64,000 nucleotides of DNA. Origin: Porites lobata. Its lineage: Eukaryota; Cnidaria; Anthozoa; Scleractinia; Poritidae. Below, piece by piece: positions 11,681 to 26,600 of the stretch (the first letter of the stretch is position 1; each line of letters begins with the position of its first letter). A program made the translations under genes and the position numbers. The stretch covers positions 2,113,501 through 2,177,500 of the forward strand of contig CALNXK010000070.1 in the NCBI GenBank assembly GCA_942486035.1, read 5' to 3'. Below the pieces are notes generated by a model. The model saw only the letters and a program-made list of their open reading frames with translations, did no database searches and was not told where the DNA came from.

Positions 11681-14600
11681 ATGCAGGCACTTCCTTATCT
11701 TCAGCTCAGAGAGTCTGAGAGCCCTGTTTCTCCAGAAAAGAAGAACTATAGGTTAAGTTTGCACGAAGCTTTGCCGAAAACAGCACAGAGTAGCGACGAG
11801 CAAACAAGAAGTGGGAAAAATGTCAACAGATCGGTGAGTAAGTGAAGTGTTAGTCAACAGCGCAATAGCAAATAAAAGCAATTAGCAACAATTAAGCATG
11901 GATCTTTGATGGACTGGTAATGAATTATATTGCGTTTCCAACAGGTTCTTGATCTATTTAAATCGTATTTGAAGCTTTATGTTGGCGTTTTGCTCGTCAA
12001 CATACTTTGTATGCGCGCAATTTTCTTGTGAATTTGCTGTCTGTGTCGGGATTGGTGTCGGTTTGAGGTGCGTACTGCTAGCCAACCAGTCTTAGGTTTA
12101 GACAACTGCGAAGTTCTTTTTGAATTTAGAACCCTATATATAGATGTCTATATTATAGGACAGTCTTTTTTGAAGTTCCTTATTCTGTGTTTCTGGAGAT
12201 TGATTTAAAAGGATATTATAGACACCATATTACAAAAAGCGCATGCAAATGTATTTATTTATATTATCTTATTATTATTTCCATTTCTGCAATATTATTT
12301 TCATTTGTAAATGCCATAAGAAGTCATTACTCAAACCAATAGTTCTGTTATACAGTCGACTCTCTCTTAACAGGCACCCCTATAAGACAGACACCTCAGT
12401 AAAATTGACATCTAGAGTTAGTCCCAGCCTCTATAAGACAGACACTCTTAGTGCAATTCCCAAATTAAAGGTGTCTGTCTTTATTTTGATATTACAAGCT
12501 GATACATGTGTGCAACATCTAGTTTTTTTTTTACATGTACTTAATTTATTATTTTTTGATTAAAGAGTCTCTGGTACATACCAATATTCCTGTATCTGCT
12601 AATTATGAAAATAATTTGGTAAAGATTCATACGTTTCGTCACAAAAGTTAATTAGTATTTCCCACAGATAATCATCCACATATATTTTTAGATGACTTAT
12701 AATAGACATTTGGTGGCTATTTTAAAACATGGGAATGTTAGCATGACAACCTCATAACATTTACATAGAACACCTACCTGATCCATCGGCAGGATTCTTA
12801 CGAATAAATAGCTGAGATTTTTCTGTACAAAAGAATATATTTTATCCCCACTTGATCACAACTTTGTTAGTAAAACACTGTGTTAAAAATGCTCTTTACT
12901 GAAGTTTTCTAGAAAATTCTTGTAATAGTTTTTGTTGCTAAGGAAAGTAAAAATTGCATCATACGATTAGTGTATGAGAAAACATGCAAAAAGTAATATA
13001 CCAACTTAATTATAAGGCAACAAATTTCTAGAAATGATGATTGAAATTTTAAGTCCCTTTCTTAATTACCGGTACGTGAAAGCCTGATGTTTAGCGTTAT
13101 GTGAAAGGACTAGCTTCTAGAGAGATGATCACACCCCAGGGTAACTTAACTATTTACTGTTCACAGTCCCTGATGGTTTAGATAAAGTGTGATAGCCCAC
13201 AAGAGTAGATGCCTTTTCTTGGTTCACGACCACTGAAACAGAGCTGGGAAGGGTGTTGCATGCTAATAAATTCAAGAGACTGCCATTCCCATGGAGAGGG
13301 GGGGCTGTTCAGGGATGCTTCTCAGAAAGTTGGATATTATTAAACCCTCAAATAACACCAATCTGGGCATGGCTAATCAAGTTTTATTTGACCCCATTCT
13401 AAAAACAGACAGTGAAATAAGAGCTATTTAAAGTAATTTTAATTATCATTAAGATTTTGCTATTGAAGGCTTTTTTACTCCCGTAAATACCAATGATATC
13501 ACATCCCCATCCCTTCTCTCCTTGCCTAATTTGCAGTCTCATAAGGACTTTACCCACCATTATTCAGCTTAGCCTACAATCAAGCCTTTGGCGATAGTAA
13601 GTTGTGTGAGGTTTAATGTCTGAATGAACACCAAATTTACATCAGAAAGGGTTGTCCCGATGATAGATTTGAAATGCTATTAGCACCAATGAAGAGGTTC
13701 AAGCTGAGTGACAGTTGGTGAAATTGATAAAATATATTATTTTATTTAATGTTAATAAGTTGTCAACATTAAATTCTGCATCTGATTCAACCTCAAAATT
13801 TTTCAATTAAATTTAACTTCATTTGATTTTACTCTAATGCCTTCTGTTTTTTGTTTCTTAGGTATATTCACGTGAGAATACTTTTCAGTTTGAAGGACAC
13901 AGCAGCATCTATTTTGGAGATAATCAAACCTCACAATTTCGTACTCCTCTCCCCACACCATCTCCAAGCAAAGTTCTAAAACCGTCTCCAAGAACCCAGA
14001 ATCAATCCTGTCTTCCTGTATGGGTTGAGCCCTTGGGAGTTTGGTTGACAAACAGAAAGGTAGGAGCTAGCCTGCACCACAGATGTAACAGGGTCTAGAC
14101 GGGGTGGAGGCCCTGATCCAACATTCCTGCTCCTTTTCCAGGATAATCCCGCATTCTGCACTTTTTTCGTCACTTTCCCAAATCCCCTTTTTTTGTTTCC
14201 AAAATTTTTAAGTGAAAAAAGACTAATTGCTGCAAAAGCTAATAAATGTAAGATGCAGATTGGCCCCTTTTATTGATATTCTGAATTTATGCGTGTTTTA
14301 AGGCCATTTGCAGAAGTGATATAGCCTCTCATATCTTAGTATGACAAAGTGGAAGGAAAAGAGCACAAGAAATGAAGAGGGAGACAAGATAGGACAAGGG
14401 ACACCACCGAACTTGATTCACAGTTGCCACTAAAATGTACGATTTCTCGAATTCCTGACTGACAGGCAAAAAAATTTCCCACATACTGTGCCCAAATTTT
14501 TGTGAATCCTGTTTTTGGGGTAGCAGTCAGATCCCATTTCCCGTTAAGATATTTTGTGTTTTCCCAAATCCCGCAGACTATTTTAGTCAAATCCTGGATC

Positions 14601-17600
14601 TCAAAAAACACCCTTCCACACCCTGATGTGACGTAACCCAGTGAGTAACATCTGTAAAGCTAGCACCAATATCTTTGTTCTGGCCCTGCTACGGACTCAA
14701 CAAATTACCAGAAGTACATTTCAAATAATCAACAATGGCTATTTTATTAGGCCAATCATGGCTCGTACTCAAATCCTGGTACTTAGGTGGAACAGGGATT
14801 TTAATTTTTGGTGCTGTTTCGCAGAGGAACTTAACCCAGAAATTAATTTTCATCTGTGGGGCATGCTAGGTAGGAGCATAATAATATTATAGAAAAGATG
14901 GGTGGAGTTGTAATACTGTTATGACCAACTGAGGGGGACATTGGGGGCTACGGTATTGTGGTATCAAGCTTTTTTTCATGCTTTTTTTTAAAGCTGAACT
15001 GTAAGCTATATTTTAATGAACGAAAATGTTTTGTTCAACTCATTACCTCATGTTTGCACTGTATATTCAGCTTAGGGCAAAAATGCTTAAAATATGTTTC
15101 TCACCTAAACAGTTATCAGAAATTAAAAAAAAGGGTTCATATGCCAATAACTAATTCTTTCTTTTTATGTGGAGTGTATATGTATTACCCAGTTGAACAT
15201 GATCTATAAATGTAATGTAATTTCTACTTGCAGAAGTGTAACAACTACGAGACCTTCACAAGAAATGTTGGGCTTCTACGTCGTACTAGCGACATGTTCT
15301 TGGTAATGAAATTTTATCCTCGGTTCATAATCTATTTTCCTTTGTTTCAAACTCATGTCATTATTTCCGTATCCGAAAACTAACTTTACGTGTAGATGTA
15401 AGTAGAACTTGAAACAGGATCTGAAGGACTTTAACTGAACCACCACATCTACAAACACGAAAAAGACCAGAAAATAATGCATATATAAGTCGATTGTATA
15501 TAATATTGGTACTCATTTTCTGTACTTGTAATGTTAGCTTAATGTTACATTGAGTGGAACATGGTGCGAACAATATCTGTAATGTGTCCTTCTCTTCATG
15601 AAAGCGTCGTTCCTCAGACCAACAAAGATAATCCTTTGTATAGTCCCCATATGTCCTTCAGAGAACTGTTTTCTTTATGTGCAATATTAATTTGCGTTTT
15701 CCATGCCTTTTTTTTTGAAAAAGGACCCCTGTCCGCACGTTCCAAGATGTTCCCATGAACGGACATTATCAGCCCTTCGACGCCAAAAGCAAAGGTTCAA
15801 AACCGAGGAGGAATTGAAGAAGCAAGAGGTTTGTGTCTTGTTAAAAAACAAAACAAAACAACGACACTTTATTAATAAGCAAATAAAATTACAGAAGTAT
15901 TGCCCGCAGCTAGCAAGGGTATGCGAAGCGGGACAATGCGTGCAAAATATGAAATTCAGACTAAGGCTATTAACTAAGGAAAGTTTACAGCTTACGCTTG
16001 GTTTTCTTTCCTTAGTTTCTCAGCGGTTCCGGTCATAGTTGAGAAAAAGTTAAAAGATTTAGCAGAAATTTAGTAAGAAGCCGGGAGTGAACGTGAACAC
16101 GTCCGACTAGTACGCTCTTGGTACCAGTCCCAAACAAGGTCTTTTTTTGTTACTGTAAATTTATCTAATTTCAACTAACAAAATCAAAGAAAACCAACGT
16201 AGTAAAGGAAGCATGTGTTTGTAATCTTTAATTGCCAAACGTGAAAAATTCGCGCGCGAAAATGAACCAATTTTTAGACAGCGAGAAAGTTCTCGTAATG
16301 AATGCCGATAACAAGAAGTGAAAAAACTGACAACTTGTAGATACAACTTTGGAAGCTGCAGTTATAGTAACCTGTAGTAATGACTTTGGAAGCAACTAAG
16401 CGTTTTACATCTAAGGTTGCGTTTAATGCTCAGCCCCGTGGTAATTTAGTAGAAAGAAGAGTATATGAATAAATGGGTTAAGTTTTAAAAACACCACAGA
16501 GCGGGAACACAATTCTTACAACCGAACAGGGTTGTTTTTATTTTAACCAGTGCTGCAAGTAAGGAAAAGAAAGGGCAGTGTGATAAATAATCAGAGTAGA
16601 TGTAACTAACGTTGAAGCGATTTTCAAGTAATTGCCAAGAATGAAGACAGATTATTTTTTCTTAATTTCAGCGTCACTTTCGAATTATAGAAAAAGTTCA
16701 GCAGATTCGTGATGTTTGGGAACAGTGGACAGAAAAAGCGAAAGCAGCTGGGCAGGAACATGAAAGTAGATTAAACAGCTTTAGGAGAAGTCGAGGTAAT
16801 TTTGGAATTGTTATGGGGCTTGATCGCGATCCAGGAACTCTTGATTTCTTTGAAGCTGACATTGTTTTGTTACACTGGGTACGGGCGCAGGGACCGGCGC
16901 ACAAAAAAGGGAGGGAAGGGCGAGAAAAGCAGGAAAGCGAAATAGGGGAAGGGTCCCTTTGGACAGTTTGAATTATGAAGCTATAGCTGGGTCGGTCCTC
17001 GTTCTATATCCTCATAGCAGTTTTGTTTTGTTTATACGAGAAGGCGGGCAAGAAGGCCAACCCGCCTTCTCATTTAAACACAGAGAAACATTTATGAGGA
17101 AATAAGGTGCGATTCGAGCCAGCACGCGGTCAAGCAGGCCACTGCCCGTTTTGGCCGCCTCATCTAGACAGGCCCTCGAGATTCAGTTTACAGTGGAACC
17201 TTGATATAACCAACCTCTATATAATGAAGTCCTCTTTAGAACGAACGATTTTCTTTACCCCAGTAATAGTAAAACATATGGAAAAGAAACTCGATACAAC
17301 GAAACCTCGTTATAGCGAACAAATTTTGCCAGTACCTTGGCACTTCGTTATTTCGCGGTTCCGATCCACTGTATATAGATTAGTGGCTCAGAAAAAGGCG
17401 ACTTGATACATATAGAGCACAGGACGCTCCGGCTCAGGCCACTGTTATATCACACGCTTGAATTGGATGTTAGTCTGTAGCGGATCCAAGCACGAGTAAA
17501 TTGCAAGCATCCGGATAACGACAGATGGCATGGAGTTTACCTAGTCCCTGTACGGCGTTTTTTCCGTTTACTCTCGGTCAATTCACTTCGGTGACGTATC

Positions 17601-20600
17601 CGAGGCGAACGGGCGGGAAACGCCTAGACAAAAACAGAATGCGCATGCGTGCGTTGCTTTTTGAAATTCTGGCCTACGTGAAACGCTTTGGCCGCGCCGA
17701 AAAATGAGGCCTAGGGACTAGGCAAGCATGGAGCAATATTTCAGGGACCTAGGAGACTTTAGGTGTTATTTGAAGAAGGGTTAACTTTAAGTAAGTAAAG
17801 TGAACCGTTTTTTCCCTTCCTTTGTGTAAACAGATGGTTACTCTGATCCAGATGAAATGATAAAAAAGAAAAGGGAGGAAAGAATCGAACGTGAAAGATT
17901 GCTCCGCATTGAAAGCGAGAAAAGAAGGGAGGAGATTTTACGAAAGAAACGTTTTAGACTTCCTAAAATAATTGTCACGTACTACGAGGTTCAGACACGT
18001 CCACAATCTCAGTGCTCAGATGTGGAGAGAAGGCTGCCACATTTAGTAAACATTCCAGGTGGCTCTCAACGCGGTAAACAAAATGAAGATAGCGATAGTG
18101 ATTCTCAAGGAAGTAGAGGAGATAGACTTGAAATTCCTGAAAGGCTTTCGCCTCAAGAATTATCCCTCAAAGAGATGATGTTGCTAGAAGGAGGTGAGGA
18201 AAGCGAGACGTTGTTTCTTAAAAATGGGACTGAAACACAATCTCTTAATGGTTGCATTTCTAAGGAGTACGATGTTGTCGGCGCTGATATAAACGTCACC
18301 TTGCAAGATAACGAAGGAAATGATTCAGAAGGTAAGGCTTTAGAAGGGTCAAATCAAAATGGCTCATTAGAGGAGGAACATTTAGAACTAGATAAAAATG
18401 AAACTGTCGCAGAAGAAGATCTTGTGCATGTGGCGCCGACTGAACCAACTAAAAGTGTAAACAACGAACTCACGCAAAAGTCTCAAATGGTTAATAATAC
18501 GATGGATGAGCCGAGCACGTTAGCCTCCGAACAGAGAGAGACACTTGAGAAACATTTGGATGACCAAAGCAATGCTGACATCACAAAAGACTCAGAGAAT
18601 TTTGAAGGTAAAGGAATGGAAGAAAAAGTTGACGGGAAAGAAAATAAAGAAAGACTGAGAAAGGAGGAAAGTGAGAAAAATTTGGAAGAGAAAGAAAATG
18701 AAGGAAAAGTGGAAGAAAAACAAAGCAAATTGAAAGTTGACCAGGAAAAAGAAAGGACCAACGAAGAAAAGGAGAAACAAATGAACTATCTTGTACCTCC
18801 AGTGGCTGGTGAATACGGGTCTGATAACGCCTCCATAGGAGATGCAGATTACACAGGTATAATGATATCCAAATTAAAGACTCCAGGCTTTTGTGGCTCA
18901 GTCAGAACTATAGTAATTATCACCTTTGTTTGAAGCAAATCAGGAAGAAAATAAGGAACCTTGGGCTCCGTGATATTTCTTCAGGATATTATAAGTTCGC
19001 GCTCAAGTTGTGAAGGTGCATGACAGAAAAGGTGCCTTTCGCATATTTTCCATTGAAAAATGGTACCCCTTTTACATACTTTGTTTAGAACTTTGCATCC
19101 TGCTGTAAATGCACTCTTTTTAAGATATGAAAAAACCTCAAACCATTTTCCCAGTCAAAACCCTCTGGTTAGAACTTCTCGTAAACAAACACCTCTCAAA
19201 AGCGACCGCGACCACTTTTTGTGTTGAGAGTTTTATAATTTTCCATCTTTTTTAACCTCTTGTAAGCGATCGCTTTTGTAGCCTTAAGAGTTTTTCTTCT
19301 TGCGCAGAAACACAAATGAAATCCGGCACGAAACACCAACACGAATGACGAGAGCTTGCTTGCGTGCTGCCTCCTTAGTGGACCCGGGTTGGTGTTCTTG
19401 CTTTTTTAACGACATCGTATTGCTTAAATTCACAGCTTCATTTATGTCCGCGTTTGTCCCGGTGGCATTGGGCGTTGGCAATGGTGTTATACCCAATAAT
19501 GCAATGCGAGCGTCATCTGTGCTAGATCGTTACCACGTCCCTAGCCAGGCGCGGCTGAATAACACCAGACAGGGGAAGAACGCCGGCGCCTGGAAACCAA
19601 AAGTCAGTGACAAGAAACAATATTTAGAGGTCGATCTGGGAGCTCTAACAAAAGTTACTCAGGTTTGTGTTATAGTTTATCTTGTGTTTCTAATCTGACT
19701 TGTATGGATCATATGATAATTTTTTTTGTCCTTTATAATCCATTAGAAACTCATCATGTGAATCCCTACCAGCCGTAATTAATTAGTGTGCAATAATTTT
19801 TATGCGAAACGGATTATTGTTGAGATTATTGTTGTTTATTGTTGAGTTAAAGATGTAAGAAAATTAGAATTCATACTGCCGTCTTGTTCCGTAAATTTCT
19901 GAGACTATTATGGCAGTTTGGAACAGAGCACTTGGCCATCTTTGTTGACCTCCATACTGTCCCTCCAAATGATCCCAGGAAGCTTTGTGGTCGCATTTCG
20001 TTCCCAATTTTTCACTCGTTCTTAACATGGTGAATTGTATTTGCTTCTCACTTCATAGGTGTCCACTCAGGGTTACCCCACCCCTAGCAAGGCCAAAGTA
20101 CATAAGAAAGACAGGTGCTGGGTGGAGTCGTACACACTGGCTTTCAGTACAGATGGCTCACAATGGCAACCTTACATTGAAAATGGCGTTGTTAAGGTAA
20201 CTAGTCATTGACCATTTGGGCATACGGAACTCACTGCTTGAGTGACCGCCAAACAAAGAGCTTTCTAGTGTGCAATTGCTCAATGCCCAAAGCGACCTCC
20301 ATTGAATCAACCATATCAATGCTCAATTGCGCTTTGCAAAAGTTCCAAAAAGTGTAAGAAATAAAAAGTATATGACTGTATAAATACAAGAAATACAACT
20401 AATTGTGATTTATTTCTTATTTCCAAATTAGTGCTAGTTCTTCTTGCTATCAAAGTACGAAACAGACCATTCGGTATTGTTCTGTAAACAAGCACGAATT
20501 GACTTTTATTAGGCTTGAAAGACGCCGCACATCGGTGTGATTTTGGCCGATAAATACGGTTGTTTGTCAGTTATAATCATGCCTAACCCTTCTTTTATTA

Positions 20601-23600
20601 AAACATGTTTAAAAATACATGTTTTGTTCTTATTTGCAGTGTTTGGTTCATAAACTGTAACTCTAAACACCTGTAAAACGCAACAATAATAATGGCAAGT
20701 ATTCAAGAACTAGATAAATCATAATTGTAACAAATAAATATAAATTACATTATGATGAGTTTTAAACGAGCTTTAACGGTGTTTTAACTATGAAAATGGG
20801 AAAATCTTTTCACATCTTTATTATTCAATGATTAAATTCAAGTAAATGATAAACTGATCGCAAAAGTTTAACGACTAAGTAAATGAATGTTTTAATCGTT
20901 TTCTGAGCTCGAGCTCTAACAGGGTTAACAATGTCGAGTCTATATTTTGAGTTGCCCCCGGTTTTGGTTCATTTCTGAGTTGCCCTTAGCCTCTTTTTCA
21001 GAATATGAGTAAGTGCAAGTTTTTGATATGAAACTGATTATCTGTTATCATTCCATTTTTTCAGTTAAGTTTTTGCCCTAAAAGTGAAGGTTTTTAAAAT
21101 TCGGGAACGATCTATAAATGAAGCTTAGAAACTGAAATTCCGTTTTCATTAAGCAGATACAAGCTCGTCTGCGTAGGGGAATTTTAACGATGAAGGAAAG
21201 AAAAGATAAAATGTGAAGTATCTTAGTTGTTCCCTTTCTTTCCCCCAACTGCGTCTGTCTGCCCAATTGCCTTCCCCTCCCACTGAGCGGCTGCCGGTCT
21301 TGTGTGGATCAGTAGAAGCTGACTCGGGTTTGGCCAGCTTGGACATCAAACATATGCATAACGATAAAAAAAACATTGTTTAAAAGAAAAATATATAACA
21401 AGCGTAGTAAACAACACATTCCTCGTACACTACGCTAGTGATAAACACTAAACAAAGTATTCTGGTTGTCACAAACCTCAAAAACTATTAAGGTAAAAAA
21501 CGGTAAAGGCGCACTGACAAGCCAAAGGCTTAAATGACCGGAGCTTATCCCTGTTTCCTTATAGCATGAAGCATGCGTAGGAGTATTTATACTCCCCCTT
21601 GGACGGGATACTTGTCCATCGCAGGATTACCCCCCAGCAGTATGTCGCTGGTACCCATTTATACTCCTGGGTGAAGAGAGACAAAGTGCAGTAAAGTTCC
21701 TTGCCTAAGGAAACAACGTGACGGGCGAGGCTTGAACCCCGGATCTCCAGATCCGGAATTCGAGGTGGTAATCGCTCGGCCACACACGCCTCCAAAGAAA
21801 GCTATTAAGGGTTAAGGGTTATTTTCTCATCACACCGATCCTCCCGGATTTACACGACGCACCTTTGTCGCATGCGATGTGCGACGATAATAATACGGCG
21901 ACTCGAGTATCGTGTAAATTAAACCTACAACTGACTTGCTTGATGTACTACTTATCTTATGTTTTCAATTTGGTGGCAGGTTTTTAACGGAAACAAGGAC
22001 AACAATGCAGTCGTTATCAACAGCATTTTATACCCTTTTGAAGCGAGATTTGTGCGATTTCTACCGCAGTCGTGGAAAAACAGTATCGCTTTGAGGGTAG
22101 AAGTTTACGGAGAAGCTGTAGGTGAGCATTGCGTTTATCGGCTTAAAGTTCTTTTTCATCTTGCTTTTGTCACGCTAGCCCACTTAACAGAAACGCATAC
22201 CTAATCTGTTTCCAAAAGGTCCTTAGAAATGTAAGTTAGGCATTTGTTATGCTTGTTTCAAAAGGCGTCTTACTCAAAAATTTCCTCCACTGAGCTGTGT
22301 TTGGAGGTGATGAACTTGTTTCTATCCGTTAGAGGCCGAATAAAATACTAAAATGTTAGTTGGTGTTGACAGGTAATTAGGCTATTCTGACGATGAAGTC
22401 GTTTGACTTAAGTTCGTTTTTGCTTTCTTATATAAACTCGTCAATCCCGCCGAGGTTTAAGAAACAATACCTAATTTGCACAAGAAAAGAACAAACTGAA
22501 GAATTCTGGTAGTTTTCGCAAATGACGTCATCGTGCATTTGTCCTTTTAAAGCTTTCATTTCAAAGTAGGAAAATTCTGTTAAGGCTGAGAAGTACAATT
22601 TAAAAGAACTTAGTTTATGTGTGTAATTACACAGGGGAGAAAAAGTTTTACAGAAGTTTAGTTAAAGGATTCTCTTCCTCCTTGAGACGGCCGAGGGATG
22701 AAAAAAGAGAATAGTTATAACAGCTCTGCATTTTTTTCTTACGTCTCTTGTTCATGCCTGAATACACTAAAGATTGCTCACGAGGCAACAAATGCTGCAG
22801 TAAATTAAAGTAGTCAAAAGTTTGTTATAATTTAAGTGAAATGACAACCAGTAACTTCACTGTGTTCATAACTTTTTTTCAAGAATGCGATCTAACGAGC
22901 GTAACACCACCCCCGACGTCTATATCCACCGAAACCGAGGAGGGCCTAAGAGAGCATGAAACGATCGTGGAGGAGAAAGAAGAAGAGGAAGTTGAGCAGT
23001 TTGTGTGTGAAACTGAAGAAGAGCTTGACGAGCAAGATGTTTGGGAGGAAGATACTGTTGTTTCTGTTGTGGAGACTGCTTCACAGATTCAAAGTAAAGG
23101 TATGGACAAAGCAATGTTGCAAACTCACTTCTAGCCTGTTTCAAATACATCGAGAACGAGTACGTGACAACCGCATGGGGGCTGGGAAAAGACGGTAAAG
23201 TGGAGCCTGCCTGTAAACATTGTTTTCAATACTTCATTTCGGTATGCCAGCTCCTGGTATACCCTATGATTGGTCAATTGTTACTGTTAACGTCAACATT
23301 GACGTCAATCGCTTCGCGCTTCGCGAACGCAGAGTCAAACAAACATGAAGAGTGTGTGAAACCCTCCTACACTGCACATTTTGACATTTAACATTTTGAC
23401 ACAAGAAACAGTTTTTCTGGAAGTGCCAAAGGAGGGGGGAAGTTTGGGGCGGGGGGGTGGGGGGATTGGTGTACTGTGCGGACTGAGTTATTTAAAAATA
23501 TGCTTACAGGCTTGCCCCTTCTGTCTTTCCGCCGTTTTTCGCTCGCTCGCTCGCTCGCTCGCTCGCTTTTTCGCCGCTTCCCTGCTTTGTTTGCTTGTTT

Positions 23601-26600
23601 GCAGTGACCGAAAGCCTGGCACAGGCTAAGGGGTCGTTTCTAGTAGTAATAAGTTTTAACATTTTTTTCTTGATCGGCTAAGTTCGACGTTGGCATATCA
23701 GCCAGGCTCGCTGATAACTGGGTGGGCATATTAAAGGAAAAAATGTTGAGTCATTTTGATCAGTTGATCAAGCCAAAAGACGATGAGTTAATTACAACTC
23801 TTAGGAACGATCCCCCTTTGTAAATCGTTCTTGGACCGCCAGCTACAGGGTGAAAACTTGTAAAACGAGGAAGAAACAAATGGGAACTCGATTTGATGCA
23901 AATCATATTGTGTTATACTAATTCACTTAAACTTGCCAAGTTATTAGGGAGCTTAAGGGCCTGTTTACATGGAGGTGGGGGAACCCCAGGTAGGTGAGGT
24001 AACCCGCTTAGCTGGGGTAACCCGTTTGTCCATATAATCTCTCATTTTAATTTGATCACGCTTACATGATAGGTGGGGTGACCCGCTATATTTTGCCTCA
24101 CCTACCTAGGGTCCCCCACCTCCATGTAAACTGGTCCTAAGCTACGACGACGGCAACGGCAAAGAGAACGGCAAAAAAGCAACAGGTTGAGATTGGCAAA
24201 ACAATAACTTTGCACGTGCGTCGTGCTTTTTTGTACATTTCTTTGCCGTCACTGCACGACCACGACGTGAAATTTCCTAATTTCACCTTTTATGGAGGAC
24301 GTGAACACCCCACAACAATTTTCTTTTTCTTTTTGTGAACTTAGATGCAAACCTTTAGAATTCAACTCCTGAAAAAAATCGCCAACATTTGACAAATTAA
24401 AAGAGTTGAGTAAGGGCGATAAATTTTGAAACAGCGGGAATTCACTCTTTGGGAGACGTTTTCGCTGCCGTTGCCGACGTCACTGCTTAAGCTCCCTATT
24501 CACTGGAGTATAGTACGCCGTGTTGTAGTGGCTCTGATGGAAGAAGTTTAAATATTGTTTAATTAGAGGGATTACCCCTCCCCCGGAGTTTTGCAGGCTA
24601 ATCTTAAAGGTCTTTATATCTTTTGTTAACGAGATACACCTGATTAATGGAAGGGAAAACGAGTCTGGGATTTTATCTGAAGAGAGTTTTATTTTCTGTG
24701 GTGTTAACGTACCTTTTGTGACTAATTTGTTAGTTGCAGTGGTGTCTCAAAGTACTTCATCAATGGTCGGTCTCACAGTCCAAGGAGAAAAGGTTTGTTT
24801 TTAAGTTGTTAATAACAACAAAAGATGGTCACCCAATTTTAGTGGGGCATTATGTTCAATAGAATCCGTGGTCTGGGCCATTTAAAATTTGGGTAACTTC
24901 TGTGACGCGTAGGTTAATTACGCGCTTTAGGAAACATTACTTTCGACCAAATATAGGTTAAATTTTTGTTTGATAAAGTTGAATTACTTACTTTGAAGTA
25001 GTCTTTTGTCCTTTATGGTCAGTTCTTTCACAGTGTGAGTAATTCAACTTTATTAAACAAAAATGTACCCTCTATTTTGTCGAAACCCATGTTTCCTATA
25101 GCCTATGGGTTCACTGCAGGCAATATCAGGATATACAGATCATGCATGCTTGGAATCGTTGTCTGTTAAAAAGGGCAGATTTTTCTCGGTTGAAGGGTTT
25201 ATCAGTTGGCTTGGACAATTTAAAAGCCTCAATAGTCACCACAAGCGAAATTATTCTGATAGTCGAGAGGTTTAGGAAACTTGATAAAGTGGCACTTTTT
25301 TTTTGTCGTTTACTGTTCATTTTATCTAGTGCGCAAAAAAATGTGGTTTTATTCCATTTTCATCCGTAAGAATTATTTTGGACAGTTTTTATCTGCTCAT
25401 TTCCTTATTTGAGAAACTGTAAACTTAAATCTGACATTGTCTTTGCTGTAAACGTGATTCTAAGTCTCTCTACTCGAACATTTGTTACCCGTGATTTTGA
25501 CCGTTTGATTAAATTTCAAAGCCCTAAATTAGACCCGAGTCAAACGTCGAACTTCACGTGAGTCGACTTTAATGTTAATAAGCGAAAACAATAGATTTTG
25601 CTCATTGGCATTAGATCTGATACATACAAAGTTCGTCGTTTGACTCGGTCCTGAGCACATATTTGAGGCTGGCGACTTCTGGTATGATTAGACACTCTTG
25701 AACAGACAAGTTACTCATTATTTAAAGTCGCAAGACCTAAATGCGTGATTGCAAAGAATCATTGAGCGCCATCTTTGTCAGTTTAGGGCTGATGGGATAA
25801 AAGCAATGTCACGTGGTTTCTTAGGGTCAGTTTTTTTAAATTCTAGACAAAAAATGAAAAAAAAAACCAACGTTTTATATTAAAAACAATTATGGAAAGT
25901 TATGGGTGGAAGTGATCTCGTTACTTTTTTGATGCAGTAGCGGCCGTAGATGCCATCACAGCAAGCAATAATGACGAAAAACTTGTCGAAACTCCAACTG
26001 TATATTTTGCAAAACCTAACTCGTCGTCTCGCTTTCAGAGAATAAACAAACTCGACCGCGATGACTTATACTGTACTTTGTCACTTGTTTGCACTCCCTC
26101 CCCACCCCTGAAATACCATGTGACATTGTTTTTATCCCATCAATGCTAAAGCGCGTGCAAAGATGGCGGGTATCGTGAATAAGGTTTATTCACGGAAAGT
26201 TTTTTAAGGTGATTGTAATGCCTTTTTTTTTCGATAGCAATCTGAAACTTCGAAAGCTAAGCGAAAGTCCAAGAAATCAAAGCAAGACAAGTCAGAAGAA
26301 AACGAAGAAAAAAAGAAAAAGAAGAAGAAGAAGAAGAAAATTAAAGAAAAGAAGACAAAGCAATCCCTCGTTACCAGTGTCGCTCTGTTGGAGGAAATCG
26401 AGGAAGAAGGTGAAGGCTCGTCTCAGGAAGAACAAGAAGAAGAAGAAGAAGAAGCAGAGGCACAAATCAAGTCACCCTCCCTCCCTGAAATCCCTAAGAG
26501 ACCAGGTATGCCTTGTACTCTCTGTGCTACCGTCCAGAGCCGAGGAGTACTTTGTAGTCTAAACTTGTGCAAACTGGGTCTTCACGTTGCGTCCCTCATC

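Noticed and set aside
18483..18780. Antisense Phe/Ser-rich frames opposite the largest exon of the discoidin-EF gene.
   Set aside because: They are the complement of Glu/Lys-rich coding sequence and have no independent support.
21720..21793. A tRNA gene candidate from the A and B boxes.
   Set aside because: No acceptor stem closure and a long SINE body follows, so it was annotated as a SINE.
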